Origin: Paractinoplanes toevensis
Lineage (GTDB): Bacteria > Actinomycetota > Actinomycetes > Mycobacteriales > Micromonosporaceae
Direction: 5' to 3'
DNA: 64,000 nt
Assembly: GCF_018332695.1 (NCBI RefSeq)
Contig: NZ_BOQN01000070.1
Span: 1-64,000, forward strand
In this document: positions 25,359 through 33,880 of the stretch, in pieces
Numbering within the stretch: position 1 is the first letter of the stretch
How the letters are laid out: each line of letters begins with the position of its first letter
Position numbers and translations under genes: made by a program
The notes under the pieces: model-generated
The model's input: only the letters and a program-made list of their open reading frames with translations
Databases searched by the model: none
Told to the model about the DNA's origin: nothing

Positions 25359-26194
25359 CGCGCCCCCACCGGCCGAAGCCCAGCACAAACGATCTCGATC
25401 ATGCGCCGCTGTGCGTCGCCGTCGCGGTCTCTTTCCCGGTCGCCGTCGCCCTCGCGGTCGCCGTCGCTGTTGCTGTCTTTGGCGCGGGCTAGGCAGCCGG
25501 CGATCAGGGCCTTGATGTCGGCGGTGTCGGCGTCCGCGCGGACCGCGCCGGCCTCTTGCGCCCGGGTGAGCATGCCGGTCATGGCCGCGCCGAAGTCCCG
25601 GATGGCCGTCGACGCCTCGGCCTGGAGATCGAAACCGGCTCCGGTGAGGGCGTCCCCGACGGCGTGATCGGCCGAGCTCTCGCCGACCAGGAACGCGAAG
25701 AACGTGAAGAACGCCGTAGCCGGCGGTTCCTGGGCGGCGATCTCCTCGGCGCGGCGGACCAGGTGCTCGATCCGGTGCAGCGCGACCGCCCGGAAGAGCG
25801 CCTCCTTGGTCGGGAAGTGCCGCGTGACGGTGCCGGTGCTGACCCCGGCCCGGCGGGCGATCTCGCGAATCGGCACCGCGGCACCGTGCGCCGCGAACGC
25901 CGCGAACGCCTCTTCCAGCACCCGAGCCTGGTTCCGCCGCCCGTCCGCGCGCTGAGCCCGCGCTGGTTCCAAGCCGGCGTCCGTGCGCTGGGCTCGAACC
26001 GGCTCCGCGGCGGCTTCGGCGCGCTGGGCCCGAAGTGGTTCGGCGTCGGTGTGCTCGGGCTGGGGTGGGTCCGCGGCGGCGTCGGCGTGCTCGGGCTGGG
26101 GTGGGTCCGCGGCGGCGTCGGCGTGCTCGGGCCGGGGCGAATCCGCGGCGGGTTCGGCGCGCTGGGGTGGTGGGGTTCGCTCCGGTGGCGGCAT
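25355..26194 (-). CDS. TetR-family regulator with repetitive N-terminal extension
   Basis: The protein has 279 residues if translated from ATG 26194. The first 80 or so are low-complexity, including three 12-residue units of the type AADPPQPEHADA and further RAQRADA-like units. The TetR HTH follows (RVLEEAFAAFAAHGAAVPIREIARRAGVSTGTVTRHFPTKEALFRAV) and then a ligand domain ending in an Asp/Arg-rich run (GDREGDGDRERDRDGD). Regulators normally begin a few residues before the HTH, so either the extension is real or translation starts at an internal codon. The ligand is unknown. Confidence 0.75.
   Translation of the reverse strand: MPPPERTPPPQRAEPAADSPRPEHADAAADPPQPEHADAAADPPQPEHTDAEPLRAQRAEAAAEPVRAQRTDAGLEPARAQRADGRRNQARVLEEAFAAFAAHGAAVPIREIARRAGVSTGTVTRHFPTKEALFRAVALHRIEHLVRRAEEIAAQEPPATAFFTFFAFLVGESSADHAVGDALTGAGFDLQAEASTAIRDFGAAMTGMLTRAQEAGAVRADADTADIKALIAGCLARAKDSNSDGDREGDGDRERDRDGDAQRRMIEIVCAGLRPVGAR
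26051..26158. repeat. Three tandem 36-bp units inside the tetR gene
   Basis: Units at 26051-26086 and 26087-26122 are identical; the third, 26123-26158, has diverged. The period is a multiple of three, so copy-number change would add or remove 12 residues without breaking the frame. Confidence 0.85.
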
Positions 26195-26241
26195 CGTTGC
26201 GATCGTAAGCCCTGCCCGGCCGGTGGACTCGGGTGCCGCGG

Positions 26242-26535
26242 TCAGCCGGGGAGTGGGCCGAACCCGCTGATGTCGTAGCGCATGACCTCGACGCTGCGGA
26301 CGCCCGGCATCGGCGGTGCGTCCTGCGGGCGGCCGGACAGGTGAGCCTCGAGGTCGGCCGGCGACTCCCACCGCTCGTAGATGTTGACCCGGTCGGCTTC
26401 GACGGGGTCGGCCGCCACCACGTAGTCCAGGCATCCCGGTGCGGTCCGGGCCTGGCGCAAGGCGGGGGCGAGGCTTTCCAGGAGTGCGTCGCGGCGGTCG
26501 GGATCGACGTGGCCGGTTCCGGCGACGATCAGCAT
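26242..26535 (-). CDS. Antibiotic-biosynthesis-monooxygenase (ABM) domain protein
   Basis: This 97-residue dimeric ferredoxin-like ABM protein has MLIVAGTGHVDPDRRDALLESLAPALRQARTAPGCLDYVVAADPVEADRVNIYERWES, which fits YgiN-type quinol monooxygenases or detoxifying homologues. No cofactor site is needed in this family. It begins at ATG 26535 with CTGGAGG upstream. It lies downstream of the GH3 gene but two hairpins separate them, so it is probably transcribed alone. Confidence 0.85.
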   Translation of the reverse strand: MLIVAGTGHVDPDRRDALLESLAPALRQARTAPGCLDYVVAADPVEADRVNIYERWESPADLEAHLSGRPQDAPPMPGVRSVEVMRYDISGFGPLPG

Positions 26536-26942
26536 GACTGGCCTCCAGGGTGGACGTCTCGGTGCTCCGGACGCACTGTAGCAACTAAACGGCACACGCG
26601 TGCCGGATAAATCTCGGCGTCGGACATCGAGAAGTTTCGGCCGGCCTTCTTCGATGCCACCGGTCGGGCCTGGCCGAGCCGGCTCTTCACCCTCCGGCGA
26701 GCGCTGTCCGGAGGTCGGCGGGGGGGCTTGCCGGCCGGGCCCGCCCGGCGGGGGCGCGCGGAGAGCGCGCCCCGCGTCGCGGAACTGGTGCCACGGGACC
26801 GGTCCCTTCGCGTACGGAAAAAGGAGCCGGCGGGGCGGCCGAAACGGGCAAGATCGGGCATCGGGGGCGGCCCGATCGGGCAGAGTGCGGGTAACGATTT
26901 GGGTTCGGGCTTCCCGGCGGACGGTGCCGGGAAGCCCGGGTC
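26536..26942. other. 407-base intergenic stretch, hairpins only
   Basis: No credible gene is visible. On the minus strand it holds the GH3 terminator (26906-26938), a second strong hairpin (26751-26773, GGGGCGCGC and GCGCGCCCC around 5 bases), and the dyad GGCAC-ACGC-GTGCC (26591-26604) about 55 bases before the ABM start, which may be an operator. Confidence 0.5.
26906..26938 (-). terminator. Terminator of the GH3 gene
   Basis: CGGGCTTCCCGGC and GCCGGGAAGCCCG form a perfect 13-bp stem over a 7-base loop, 5 bases after the GH3 stop on the minus strand. Confidence 0.75.
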
Positions 26943-29300
26943 TCAGGCCTTCTCGACCTCGACCGGGGTGATCAGCACCCGGTTGCGGCCGGTCTCGCGG
27001 ATCGCGCCGGTCAGCGTCACCGAGCCTCGGCACGGGAGGTCGCCGGCCGACGTGCCGACCATGATCTCCAGCTCGCCGGGCTCGACTATGCGCCGCAGGT
27101 CGCGGGCGGTGAAGGCGGTGCGGTCGGTGTGGACCTTGAAGCGGACGTCCTTGGCCTCGCCCGGCTCGAGCGGCACCCGGGCGAAGCCGGTCAGCTGCTT
27201 GACCGGGCGGGTGACCTGGGCGACCACGTCTCGCAGGTAGAGCTGGACCACCTCGTCGCCGGGGCGCTCGCCGGTGTTGCGGACCCGCACGGTCACCGTG
27301 AACTCGCCGTCGGTCGGGACCCGCGCCTCGCTGATGCGCAGGTCGTCGACCTCGAACGTGGTGTACGAGCGGCCGTGCCCGAACGGGAACAGCGGCGTCG
27401 GGTCGAGGTTGCTGACCCCGCTGTTCTCCGCGCCGAGCACCGGCTGGAGGTAGGTGCCGGGCTGGCCGCCGGGGGTCTTCGGGATCTGCACCGGGAGTTT
27501 CGCCCCGGGCTGGACGCGGCCGGTGAGCATGCCGGCGATGGCCGAGGCGCCCTCCTCGCCGGGCATGAACGCCTGCACCAGCGCGGCGGCCCGCCCGGCC
27601 ACCTCACCCAGCGCGTACGGCCGGCCGGAGACGACGACCACCACCACCGGCGTGCCGGTGTCGAGCAGTGCCTGCAGCAGCTCGCCCTGCACGCCCGGGA
27701 GCCGCAGCTCGTCGGCGTCGCAGCCCTCGCCCGAGGTGCCGTGGCCGAACAGGCCGGCCAGGTCGCCCACCATCGCGATGCAGACGTCGGCGCCGCGGGC
27801 GGCCTCGACGGCGGCCGCGAAACCGGACCGGTCGTCGCCGGTCACCGTGCAGCCGGGCTCGTGCACGACCTCGGCCGCCAGCTCCTGCCGCAGCGCGTCG
27901 ACCGCGGTCGGCACCGCGATGCCCAGGCCCACTCCGGGATAGCGGGGCAGCACGTGGTTGGGGAAGGCGTAACAGCCCATGAACGTACGCGGGTCGGCGG
28001 CCGCCGGACCCACCACGGCGACCTTCCGCAGCTCCGGATCGAGCGGTAGCGATGATCCGGGGTCGAGCAGGATCACCGACTTCTCGGCCATCTCCCGGGC
28101 CAGGGCCCGGTTGGCGGGGGAGTCCAGGTCGACCTGGCCGGCGTTGGCCACCGAGCCTTCCGGGGTCCAGCCGGCGTCCAGCAGGCCGAGCTCGATCTTC
28201 TGGGTGAGCAGGCGGCCGGCCGCCCGGTCGATCAGCTCCTCCGGCACCTTGCCGATCAGGCCCTCGCCGAAGCCCAGCGTGTCGGGCAGTTCCACGTCGA
28301 TGCCGGCCGCCAGGGCCTGCAGGCCGGCGTCGTCCATGGTGTCGGCGATCCGGTGCATGGTGGCCAGGAACGGCACCGCCCAGTAGTCGGAGACGACCGT
28401 GCCGGTGAAGCCCCACTGCTCCCGCAGCACCTCGGTGAGCAGCCACGGGTCGGCGCCGGCCGGCACGCCGTCGACGTCCGAGTAGGAGTTCATCACCGAG
28501 GCGGCGCCGGCCTCGCGGACCGCGGTCTCGAAGGTCGGCAGGATGACGTCGAGCAGCTCACGCCGGCCCATCGAGACCGGGCCGTGGTTGCGGGCGCCGC
28601 GCGAGGCCGAGTAGCCCGCGAAGTGCTTGAGGGTGGCCAGGACGCCGGCGCTCTGCAGGCCGCGCACGTAACCGGCGCCGAGCAGCGCCACCAGGTAGGG
28701 GTCCTCGCCGATGGTCTCCTCGACCCGGCCCCAGCGGTAGTCGCGGACCACGTCGAGCACCGGGGACAGGCCCTGGTGGATGCCGAGGGCGGCCATGTCG
28801 CGGCCGATCGAGGCGGCCATCCGCTCGACCAGCTCGGGATCGAAGGTAGCGCCCCAGGCGATCGCGGCGGGGTAGACGGTGGCGCCGAACGCCGTGAAGC
28901 CGGTGAGGCACTCCTCGTGGACGATGGCCGGGATGCCGAGCCGGGAGTTGCCGAGCACCACCCGCTGCTGCCGGATGACCTCGGCGGCGCCCTCCTCGAC
29001 GGTCAGCGGGACGCTTCCATAGACCCGTGTCAAGTGGCCCAACCCGTTCCGGCTGGCCTCCGACAGCGGTACGGTGCCCGAAGCGGCGAAAACGTCCTGC
29101 ATCGGGGCGACGTTCAACGTCTCCTCCGGTTCGGTGCTGGGCGCCTCGTCGCCGGAGTCCTGCATGTCGTTCCCGACCCACCGGCTGCCGAGCTGAGCAA
29201 CCTTCTCCTCGACGGTCATCGCGGCGAGCAGGAGTCTGACACGCTCCGGAACCGGTACCGCCGGATCCTGCCAGGGCTGGGGGGCCTGTCCTTCGGTCAC
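26943..29300 (-). CDS. GH3 beta-xylosidase / beta-glucosidase (BxlA-like), cytoplasmic
   Basis: This 785-residue GH3 enzyme has the N-terminal (alpha/beta) barrel, second C-terminal domain and FnIII-like tail (VTVRVRNTGERPGDEVVQLYLRD). The nucleophile aspartate is in VVSDYWAV (about residue 305), and GEDPYLVA and KHFAGY are the usual substrate-site segments. There is no signal peptide, so it acts on imported oligosaccharides. I chose GTG 29300, which has GAGGAG 7 bases upstream; longer frames to GTG 29354 lack a ribosome site. It diverges from a BxlEFG-like importer, so it probably splits imported xylobiose or a beta-glucoside. Confidence 0.88.
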   Translation of the reverse strand: MTEGQAPQPWQDPAVPVPERVRLLLAAMTVEEKVAQLGSRWVGNDMQDSGDEAPSTEPEETLNVAPMQDVFAASGTVPLSEASRNGLGHLTRVYGSVPLTVEEGAAEVIRQQRVVLGNSRLGIPAIVHEECLTGFTAFGATVYPAAIAWGATFDPELVERMAASIGRDMAALGIHQGLSPVLDVVRDYRWGRVEETIGEDPYLVALLGAGYVRGLQSAGVLATLKHFAGYSASRGARNHGPVSMGRRELLDVILPTFETAVREAGAASVMNSYSDVDGVPAGADPWLLTEVLREQWGFTGTVVSDYWAVPFLATMHRIADTMDDAGLQALAAGIDVELPDTLGFGEGLIGKVPEELIDRAAGRLLTQKIELGLLDAGWTPEGSVANAGQVDLDSPANRALAREMAEKSVILLDPGSSLPLDPELRKVAVVGPAAADPRTFMGCYAFPNHVLPRYPGVGLGIAVPTAVDALRQELAAEVVHEPGCTVTGDDRSGFAAAVEAARGADVCIAMVGDLAGLFGHGTSGEGCDADELRLPGVQGELLQALLDTGTPVVVVVVSGRPYALGEVAGRAAALVQAFMPGEEGASAIAGMLTGRVQPGAKLPVQIPKTPGGQPGTYLQPVLGAENSGVSNLDPTPLFPFGHGRSYTTFEVDDLRISEARVPTDGEFTVTVRVRNTGERPGDEVVQLYLRDVVAQVTRPVKQLTGFARVPLEPGEAKDVRFKVHTDRTAFTARDLRRIVEPGELEIMVGTSAGDLPCRGSVTLTGAIRETGRNRVLITPVEVEKA

Positions 29301-29333
29301 GGCGACACTCCTCAAGACGTTCCTCATATGTTC

Positions 29334-29344
29334 CGAAACTTTCA
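29334..29344. promoter_or_regulatory. BxlR/CebR-type operator candidate upstream of GH3
   Basis: CGAAACTTTCA is nearly the same as the perfect palindrome before the LacI gene (33775-33787). It lies 34 bases before the GH3 start. Confidence 0.5.
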
Positions 29345-29442
29345 GTACTTTCACAGCAGAACTTATCGCTCGGTCGTGCCGCGACGCAGGGGTGCCCGCT
29401 GGGGTCCACTCTTGCGCTGGGAGCGCGACCAGAGCAAGACCC

Positions 29443-29471
29443 TTGACATGATCAAGCTGAAACCCTACGTT
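29443..29471 (+). promoter_or_regulatory. Strong sigma70-like promoter of the bxlEFG-like operon
   Basis: TTGACA (29443-29448), a 17-base spacer and TACGTT (29466-29471). Two direct copies of ACGTTAAC (29467-29474 and 29483-29490) overlap the -10 and the start point, and TAACG/CGTTA within them form a dyad. CGAAAG at 29505-29510 is a further half-site. This looks like a tightly repressed sugar promoter. Confidence 0.65.
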
Positions 29472-29596
29472 AACGAAACCTCACGTTAACTTGCGGTCGT
29501 CGTTCGAAAGTTGCAGGCTTTGTGACGGCGGCTACCCCGATTCCACGACGATCCACTCGCCGCGGCAGGGCGCGGCACTCGAGTACGGAGATCAGC

Positions 29597-30937
29597 GTGT
29601 TCAATAGCAACATTTCCCGGCGGAACTTCATGGGTCTGACCGCGGGGGCCGCCGGTGCTGCGGCCCTCGCTGCATGTGGCAGCTCCGGCCCGAGTGACAA
29701 GGGCAGCAGCAGTGGCGGCAGCGGAAGCGGCAGTGCCTCCTACTGGTCACTGAGCGGCGAGCCCGGTGAGCCGATTCGGCAGGCGGCGATCGACCGCTTC
29801 AACAAGGCGAACCCCGACACCAAGATCACCCCGACGTTCTTCCAGAACGACGCGTACAAGCAGAAGATCAAGACCGCGATCGGTGCCGGCCAGGCCCCGA
29901 CGCTGATCTGGGGCTGGGGCGGTGGCGGCCTCAAGTCGTACGTCGACGCCAACCAGGTCGTCGACCTGACCGACTGGCTCGGCCAGAACGCCGCGGTCAA
30001 GGACAAGATCCTGCCGTCGTCGTTCGGCGCCGGCACGGTCAACGGCAAGGTGTACGCCCTGCCGGTCGAGACCGTGCAGCCGATCGTGCTGTACTACAAC
30101 AAGAAGGCCTTCGCGAAGATCGGCGCCAACCCGCCGCAGTCGTACGGGGACATTCTTGACCTGATCCCGAAGTTCAACGCCAAGGGCATCGCGCCGTTCT
30201 CGCTCGCCGGCCAGTCCCGGTGGACGAACATGATGTGGCTCGAGTTCATGCTCGACCGCCAGGCCGGCTCCGAGGTCTTCGACAACGTGTTCGCCGGCAA
30301 GGCGGGCTCGTGGTCCGACCCGCAGGTGCTGGAGATGCTCACCAAGGTCCAGGACCTGGTGAAGCAGAAGGCGTTCATCAACGGCTTCTCGTCGATCACC
30401 GCCGACTCCAACGCCGACCAGGCCCTGCTCTACACCGGCAAGGCCGCCATGATGGTGCACGGCTCCTGGTCGTACGGCATCCAGAAGGCCGACGGCGGCA
30501 GCTTCGTCAAGGACGGCGGCCTCGGCTGGATGAACTTCCCGCCGATCGACGGCGGCAAGGGCGACCCGAGCAACACCGTCGGCAACCCCGGCCAGTACCT
30601 GTCGATCTCCTCCAAGGCCAGCGCTGCTGACCAGGAGACGGCCAAGAAGTTCTTCTCGACGACGCTGGTCGACGACGACGAGAAGGCCGGCTGGGTCAAG
30701 TCCGGTGGCGTGCCCGTGCTGAAGAACAGCGACAGCCTGTTCACCGGCGACGACGCGCAGTTCCTCAAGGACATGTCGGCCATCGCCTCGGGCGCCAAGA
30801 CCTTCGCCCAGTCGTGGGACCAGGCGCTCAGCCCGACCGCGGCCGAGACCCTGCTGGACAACATCGCCAAGCTGTTCCAGCTCCAGGTCACCCCGCAGCA
30901 GTGGGTCGACAACATGAACGGGGTCATCGGCAAATGA
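29597..30937 (+). CDS. bxlE: Sugar ABC transporter substrate-binding lipoprotein (BxlE-like)
   Basis: The precursor has 446 residues. Its N-terminus has a twin-arginine motif (SRRNFMGLT) and a lipobox (LAAC), so it may be exported by Tat and lipidated. The rest is a family 1 extracellular solute-binding protein (GGGLKSYVDANQVVDLTDWL, YALPVETVQPIVLYYNKKAF). I chose GTG 29597, preceded by GGAG; the frame extends to 29522 but without a signal. It captures an oligosaccharide, probably xylobiose or a beta-glucoside, for the two permeases downstream. No ATPase gene is in the cluster; such importers share MsiK elsewhere in the genome. Confidence 0.88.
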   Translation: MFNSNISRRNFMGLTAGAAGAAALAACGSSGPSDKGSSSGGSGSGSASYWSLSGEPGEPIRQAAIDRFNKANPDTKITPTFFQNDAYKQKIKTAIGAGQAPTLIWGWGGGGLKSYVDANQVVDLTDWLGQNAAVKDKILPSSFGAGTVNGKVYALPVETVQPIVLYYNKKAFAKIGANPPQSYGDILDLIPKFNAKGIAPFSLAGQSRWTNMMWLEFMLDRQAGSEVFDNVFAGKAGSWSDPQVLEMLTKVQDLVKQKAFINGFSSITADSNADQALLYTGKAAMMVHGSWSYGIQKADGGSFVKDGGLGWMNFPPIDGGKGDPSNTVGNPGQYLSISSKASAADQETAKKFFSTTLVDDDEKAGWVKSGGVPVLKNSDSLFTGDDAQFLKDMSAIASGAKTFAQSWDQALSPTAAETLLDNIAKLFQLQVTPQQWVDNMNGVIGK

Positions 30938-31857
30938 CGACGCTCGCTCCGCCCGCCGTACGCGTGCAGGAGCCAACGACCGCTAAAGGCGGGCGGAGCG
31001 GCTCCGTCGTGTGGATGGCAATCCCCGCGCTGTTGATGTTCGTGGCGTTCGGGATCATCCCGTTGCTCGGTGTCATCGCGCTCAGCTTCACCACGTGGGA
31101 CGGCATCGGCGACATCCATCCCAGTGGGCTCGACAGCTGGACGGCGGCCCTGAAAGATCCCGGGCTGCCGCACGCCATCTGGGTGACGTTCGAAATCATG
31201 TTCATCTCGTGGCTGGTGCAGACGCCGATCTCCATCATGATCGGTGTCTTCCTGGCCGCCACCAAGAAGTACCGCGGGTTCCTGGCGGTGCTGTACTTCA
31301 TCCCGCTGCTGCTGTCCTCGGCGGCCATCTCGATCACCTACAAAGCCCTGCTCGACCCGAACTTCGGGCTCGGCGCGGGTTTCGGGGTCGACTGGCTCAA
31401 GCAGGACTGGCTGGGTGACTCGAAACTCGCCATCGGCGTGCTGATCTTCGTGGTGTCCTGGCAGTACATCCCGTTCCACTCGCTGATCTACCAAGGTGCG
31501 GTCCGCCAGATCCCGACGTCGATGTACGAGGCGTCGATGATCGACGGGGCCGGCCGGGTGCGGCAGTTCTTCTCCATCACGCTGCCGCAGATCAAGTACA
31601 CGATCATCACGTCCTCGACGCTGATGGTCGTCGGCTCGCTGACCTTCTTCGACCTGATCTACGTGCTCACCGGCGGTGGCCCGGGTGATTCGACACGGGC
31701 ATTGGCGCTGGAGATGTACCAGAAGGGCTTCATGGCCAACCTGATGGGCCCCGCGTCGTGTATCGCGGTGATCCTCGTGTTGTCCGGTGTGGTCCTTGCT
31801 CAGTTGCTGCGCCGCCTCGGTGGCCGTGGTGACGAGAGCATGCAGGAAGGAGTCTGA
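30934..31857 (+). CDS. bxlF: Sugar ABC transporter permease (BxlF-like)
   Basis: The 307-residue permease has six hydrophobic segments and the EAA loop (YEASMIDGAGRVRQFFSITLPQIK), of the MalF/UgpA group. ATG 30934 overlaps the binding-protein stop (ATGA). It pairs with the next permease. Confidence 0.9.
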   Translation: MTTLAPPAVRVQEPTTAKGGRSGSVVWMAIPALLMFVAFGIIPLLGVIALSFTTWDGIGDIHPSGLDSWTAALKDPGLPHAIWVTFEIMFISWLVQTPISIMIGVFLAATKKYRGFLAVLYFIPLLLSSAAISITYKALLDPNFGLGAGFGVDWLKQDWLGDSKLAIGVLIFVVSWQYIPFHSLIYQGAVRQIPTSMYEASMIDGAGRVRQFFSITLPQIKYTIITSSTLMVVGSLTFFDLIYVLTGGGPGDSTRALALEMYQKGFMANLMGPASCIAVILVLSGVVLAQLLRRLGGRGDESMQEGV

Positions 31858-31858
31858 G

Positions 31859-32740
31859 ATGGCGACGGTATCTGTTTCGGGCACCCCGGCCCCGACCCGG
31901 CGGCGCAGCCCACTCGCGAAGCTGCTGCGACTGAACCTGTTCGGCGGCGCGCTCGGCTGGGTCTGGCTGTTCATCGTGATGATCCCGATCTACTGGATCG
32001 TCATCACGAGCTTCAAGACCCAGGCGAACTACTTCATCACCAACACGTTCGCCCCGCCGTCGGATCCGACGTTCGCGAACTACAAGGAAGTCATCGACAA
32101 CGAGATCGTTCGATACTTCCTGAACAGCGTGATCGTCACCGTCGGCGCCATCGTGCCGGCCGTGCTGATCTCGTTCATGGCCGCCTACGCGATCATCCGC
32201 GGCATCGGCAACCGCTTCCTGCGGCTGACCAACTCGATGTTCCTGATGGGCCTGGCGATCCCGCTGCAAGCGGTCATCATCCCGGTCTATCTGATCATCA
32301 TCCGGCTCAAGCTGTACGACACCCTGCTCGCCATCGTCCTGCCGTCGATCGCGTTCGCCATTCCGCTGTCCGTCCTGGTGCTGAGCAACTTCATCCGGGA
32401 CGTGCCGAAGGAACTGTTCGAATCGATGCGGATGGACGGTGCCACCGAGTGGGGCACCCTGTGGCGGCTGGCGTTCCCGCTCACCCGCCCCGCGCTGGTC
32501 ACCGTGACCATCTACAACGCGCTGGGCATCTGGAACGGCTTCCTGCTGCCACTGGTGCTGACCCAGAGCCCCGACCAGCGCACCATCCCCTTGGCGCTGG
32601 TCAACTTCCAGGGCCAGTTCGGCGTGAACACACCGGCCATCGCCGCCTCGGTCACGCTGACCACCATCCCGATCGTCCTGCTCTACGCGATCGGGCGCCG
32701 GCAGCTACTGAGCGGTCTTACCGCCGGTTTCGGCAAATAG
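31859..32740 (+). CDS. bxlG: Sugar ABC transporter permease (BxlG-like)
   Basis: The 293-residue permease of the MalG group has six membrane segments and the EAA loop ESMRMDGATEWGTLWRLAFPLTRPAL. The ATG at 31859 follows the stop of the first permease by one base and has AAGGAG upstream. Its last 36 bases overlap the 3' end of the convergent LacI gene, so the two messages are complementary there. Confidence 0.9.
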   Translation: MATVSVSGTPAPTRRRSPLAKLLRLNLFGGALGWVWLFIVMIPIYWIVITSFKTQANYFITNTFAPPSDPTFANYKEVIDNEIVRYFLNSVIVTVGAIVPAVLISFMAAYAIIRGIGNRFLRLTNSMFLMGLAIPLQAVIIPVYLIIIRLKLYDTLLAIVLPSIAFAIPLSVLVLSNFIRDVPKELFESMRMDGATEWGTLWRLAFPLTRPALVTVTIYNALGIWNGFLLPLVLTQSPDQRTIPLALVNFQGQFGVNTPAIAASVTLTTIPIVLLYAIGRRQLLSGLTAGFGK

Positions 32741-33742
32741 GGCAGTGCTCTCCCGGATCACCAGCTCGGTAGCGAGCTCGACCCGGGGAGTCTCGATGGG
32801 CTCGCCACGCGACAACCGCAGGACGGTACGCGCGGCGAGCCCACCCATGTCGGCGAGCGGCTGGCGCACGGTGGTCAGCGGGGGCGCCGACCAGCGGGCC
32901 TCCGGCAGGTCATCGAAGCCGACCACGCTCAGGTCGTCGGGGATGCGGATGCCGCGCAGCCGGGCCGCCTCGTAGAGCCCCAGCGCCATCTGGTCGCTGG
33001 ACGCGAAGATCGCCGTCGGCGGGTCGTCCCGGTCGAGCAGCCGCTGCCCCGCCTGGAAACCCGACTCGTGGTGGAAGTCGCCCGGCTCGATCAGCCGCCG
33101 ATCCAACCGCAGGCCGGCCTCCTCCAGAGCGGCCCGGTAACCGTCCAGCCGTGCACGTGAACACAGCAACTGCTTAGGACCCTCGACCAGGCCGATCTTG
33201 GTGTGGCCCAGGGAGATCAGGTGCTCGGTGGCGCTGCGCCCACCGGACCAGTTCGTCGCCCCGATCGTCGGGACGTCCGCGGCCACGCCGCCGGCCGGAT
33301 CGATTATCACCATCGGAACGTTCAGCCGGTGCAACTCGGCGCTGATCGGGCCGGCCCCGTCGGAGATCACCAGGATCACGCCGTCGGACTGGCGGGCGCG
33401 CAGGTTCTGCAGCCACTGCCGGGTCGACGCGGTCCGCCGGTGTATCGCCGAAATGACCGTGCCGACACCCGCCGCGTGGTTGACCTCCTCGACGCCGCGG
33501 ATCAGCTCCACCGCCCACGGGCTGTCGAGGTCCTGGAAAACGAGGTCGATCAATCCGGCGCGGAGCGGCTGCCGAGAGTTACGGGGCCGATAGTCGTGCT
33601 CGCGTAGGAGATGCTCGATCCGGTCCCGGGTCTCGGGCGACACGTCAGTACGCCCGTTGAGCACCCGCGACACCGTAGGAACCGACACTCCGGCGGCTTC
33701 CGCGATGGTCGCGATTGTCACCCGTCGTCCGACCACGGTCAT
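32705..33742 (-). CDS. bxlR: LacI-family repressor of the sugar locus (BxlR-like)
   Basis: The 345-residue regulator has an N-terminal HTH (VTIATIAEAAGVSVPTVSRVLNGRTDVSPETRDRIEHLL) and a periplasmic-binding-like ligand domain (SAPPLTTVRQPLADMGGLAA). It probably represses the GH3 and bxlEFG-like genes, and itself, through CGAAA-C-TTTCG palindromes. BxlR of Streptomyces thermoviolaceus binds CGAA-N-TTCG-type repeats, which is close. The inducer would be a xylo- or gluco-disaccharide. Confidence 0.85.
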   Translation of the reverse strand: MTVVGRRVTIATIAEAAGVSVPTVSRVLNGRTDVSPETRDRIEHLLREHDYRPRNSRQPLRAGLIDLVFQDLDSPWAVELIRGVEEVNHAAGVGTVISAIHRRTASTRQWLQNLRARQSDGVILVISDGAGPISAELHRLNVPMVIIDPAGGVAADVPTIGATNWSGGRSATEHLISLGHTKIGLVEGPKQLLCSRARLDGYRAALEEAGLRLDRRLIEPGDFHHESGFQAGQRLLDRDDPPTAIFASSDQMALGLYEAARLRGIRIPDDLSVVGFDDLPEARWSAPPLTTVRQPLADMGGLAARTVLRLSRGEPIETPRVELATELVIRESTALFAETGGKTAQ

Positions 33743-33774
33743 CCGACTCTCCTCGCCTGCCGCGGGGGCCCTCT

Positions 33775-33787
33775 TCGAAACTTTCGA
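33775..33787. promoter_or_regulatory. BxlR-type operator before the LacI gene
   Basis: TCGAAA-C-TTTCGA is a perfect 6-base palindrome 33 bases upstream of the repressor start, with a related copy before the GH3 gene (29334-29344). Autoregulation is likely. Confidence 0.7.
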
Positions 33788-33880
33788 CCGCGGTGCCGGA
33801 AGTATTGCACATAGACGACTGGCCAGCGATAAGGCAAGGGCAGAATGTCCTCCGAGCTTGCCGGCGGAGAGGATCCAGCG

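Noticed and set aside
26051..26158. Short tandem repeat as a CRISPR array
   Set aside because: Units are contiguous with no spacers, have a coding period, and lie inside tetR.
26589..26942. Small ORFs in the gap between the GH3 and ABM genes
   Set aside because: No start signals; the segment is dominated by hairpins and Pro/Arg/Gly-rich frames.
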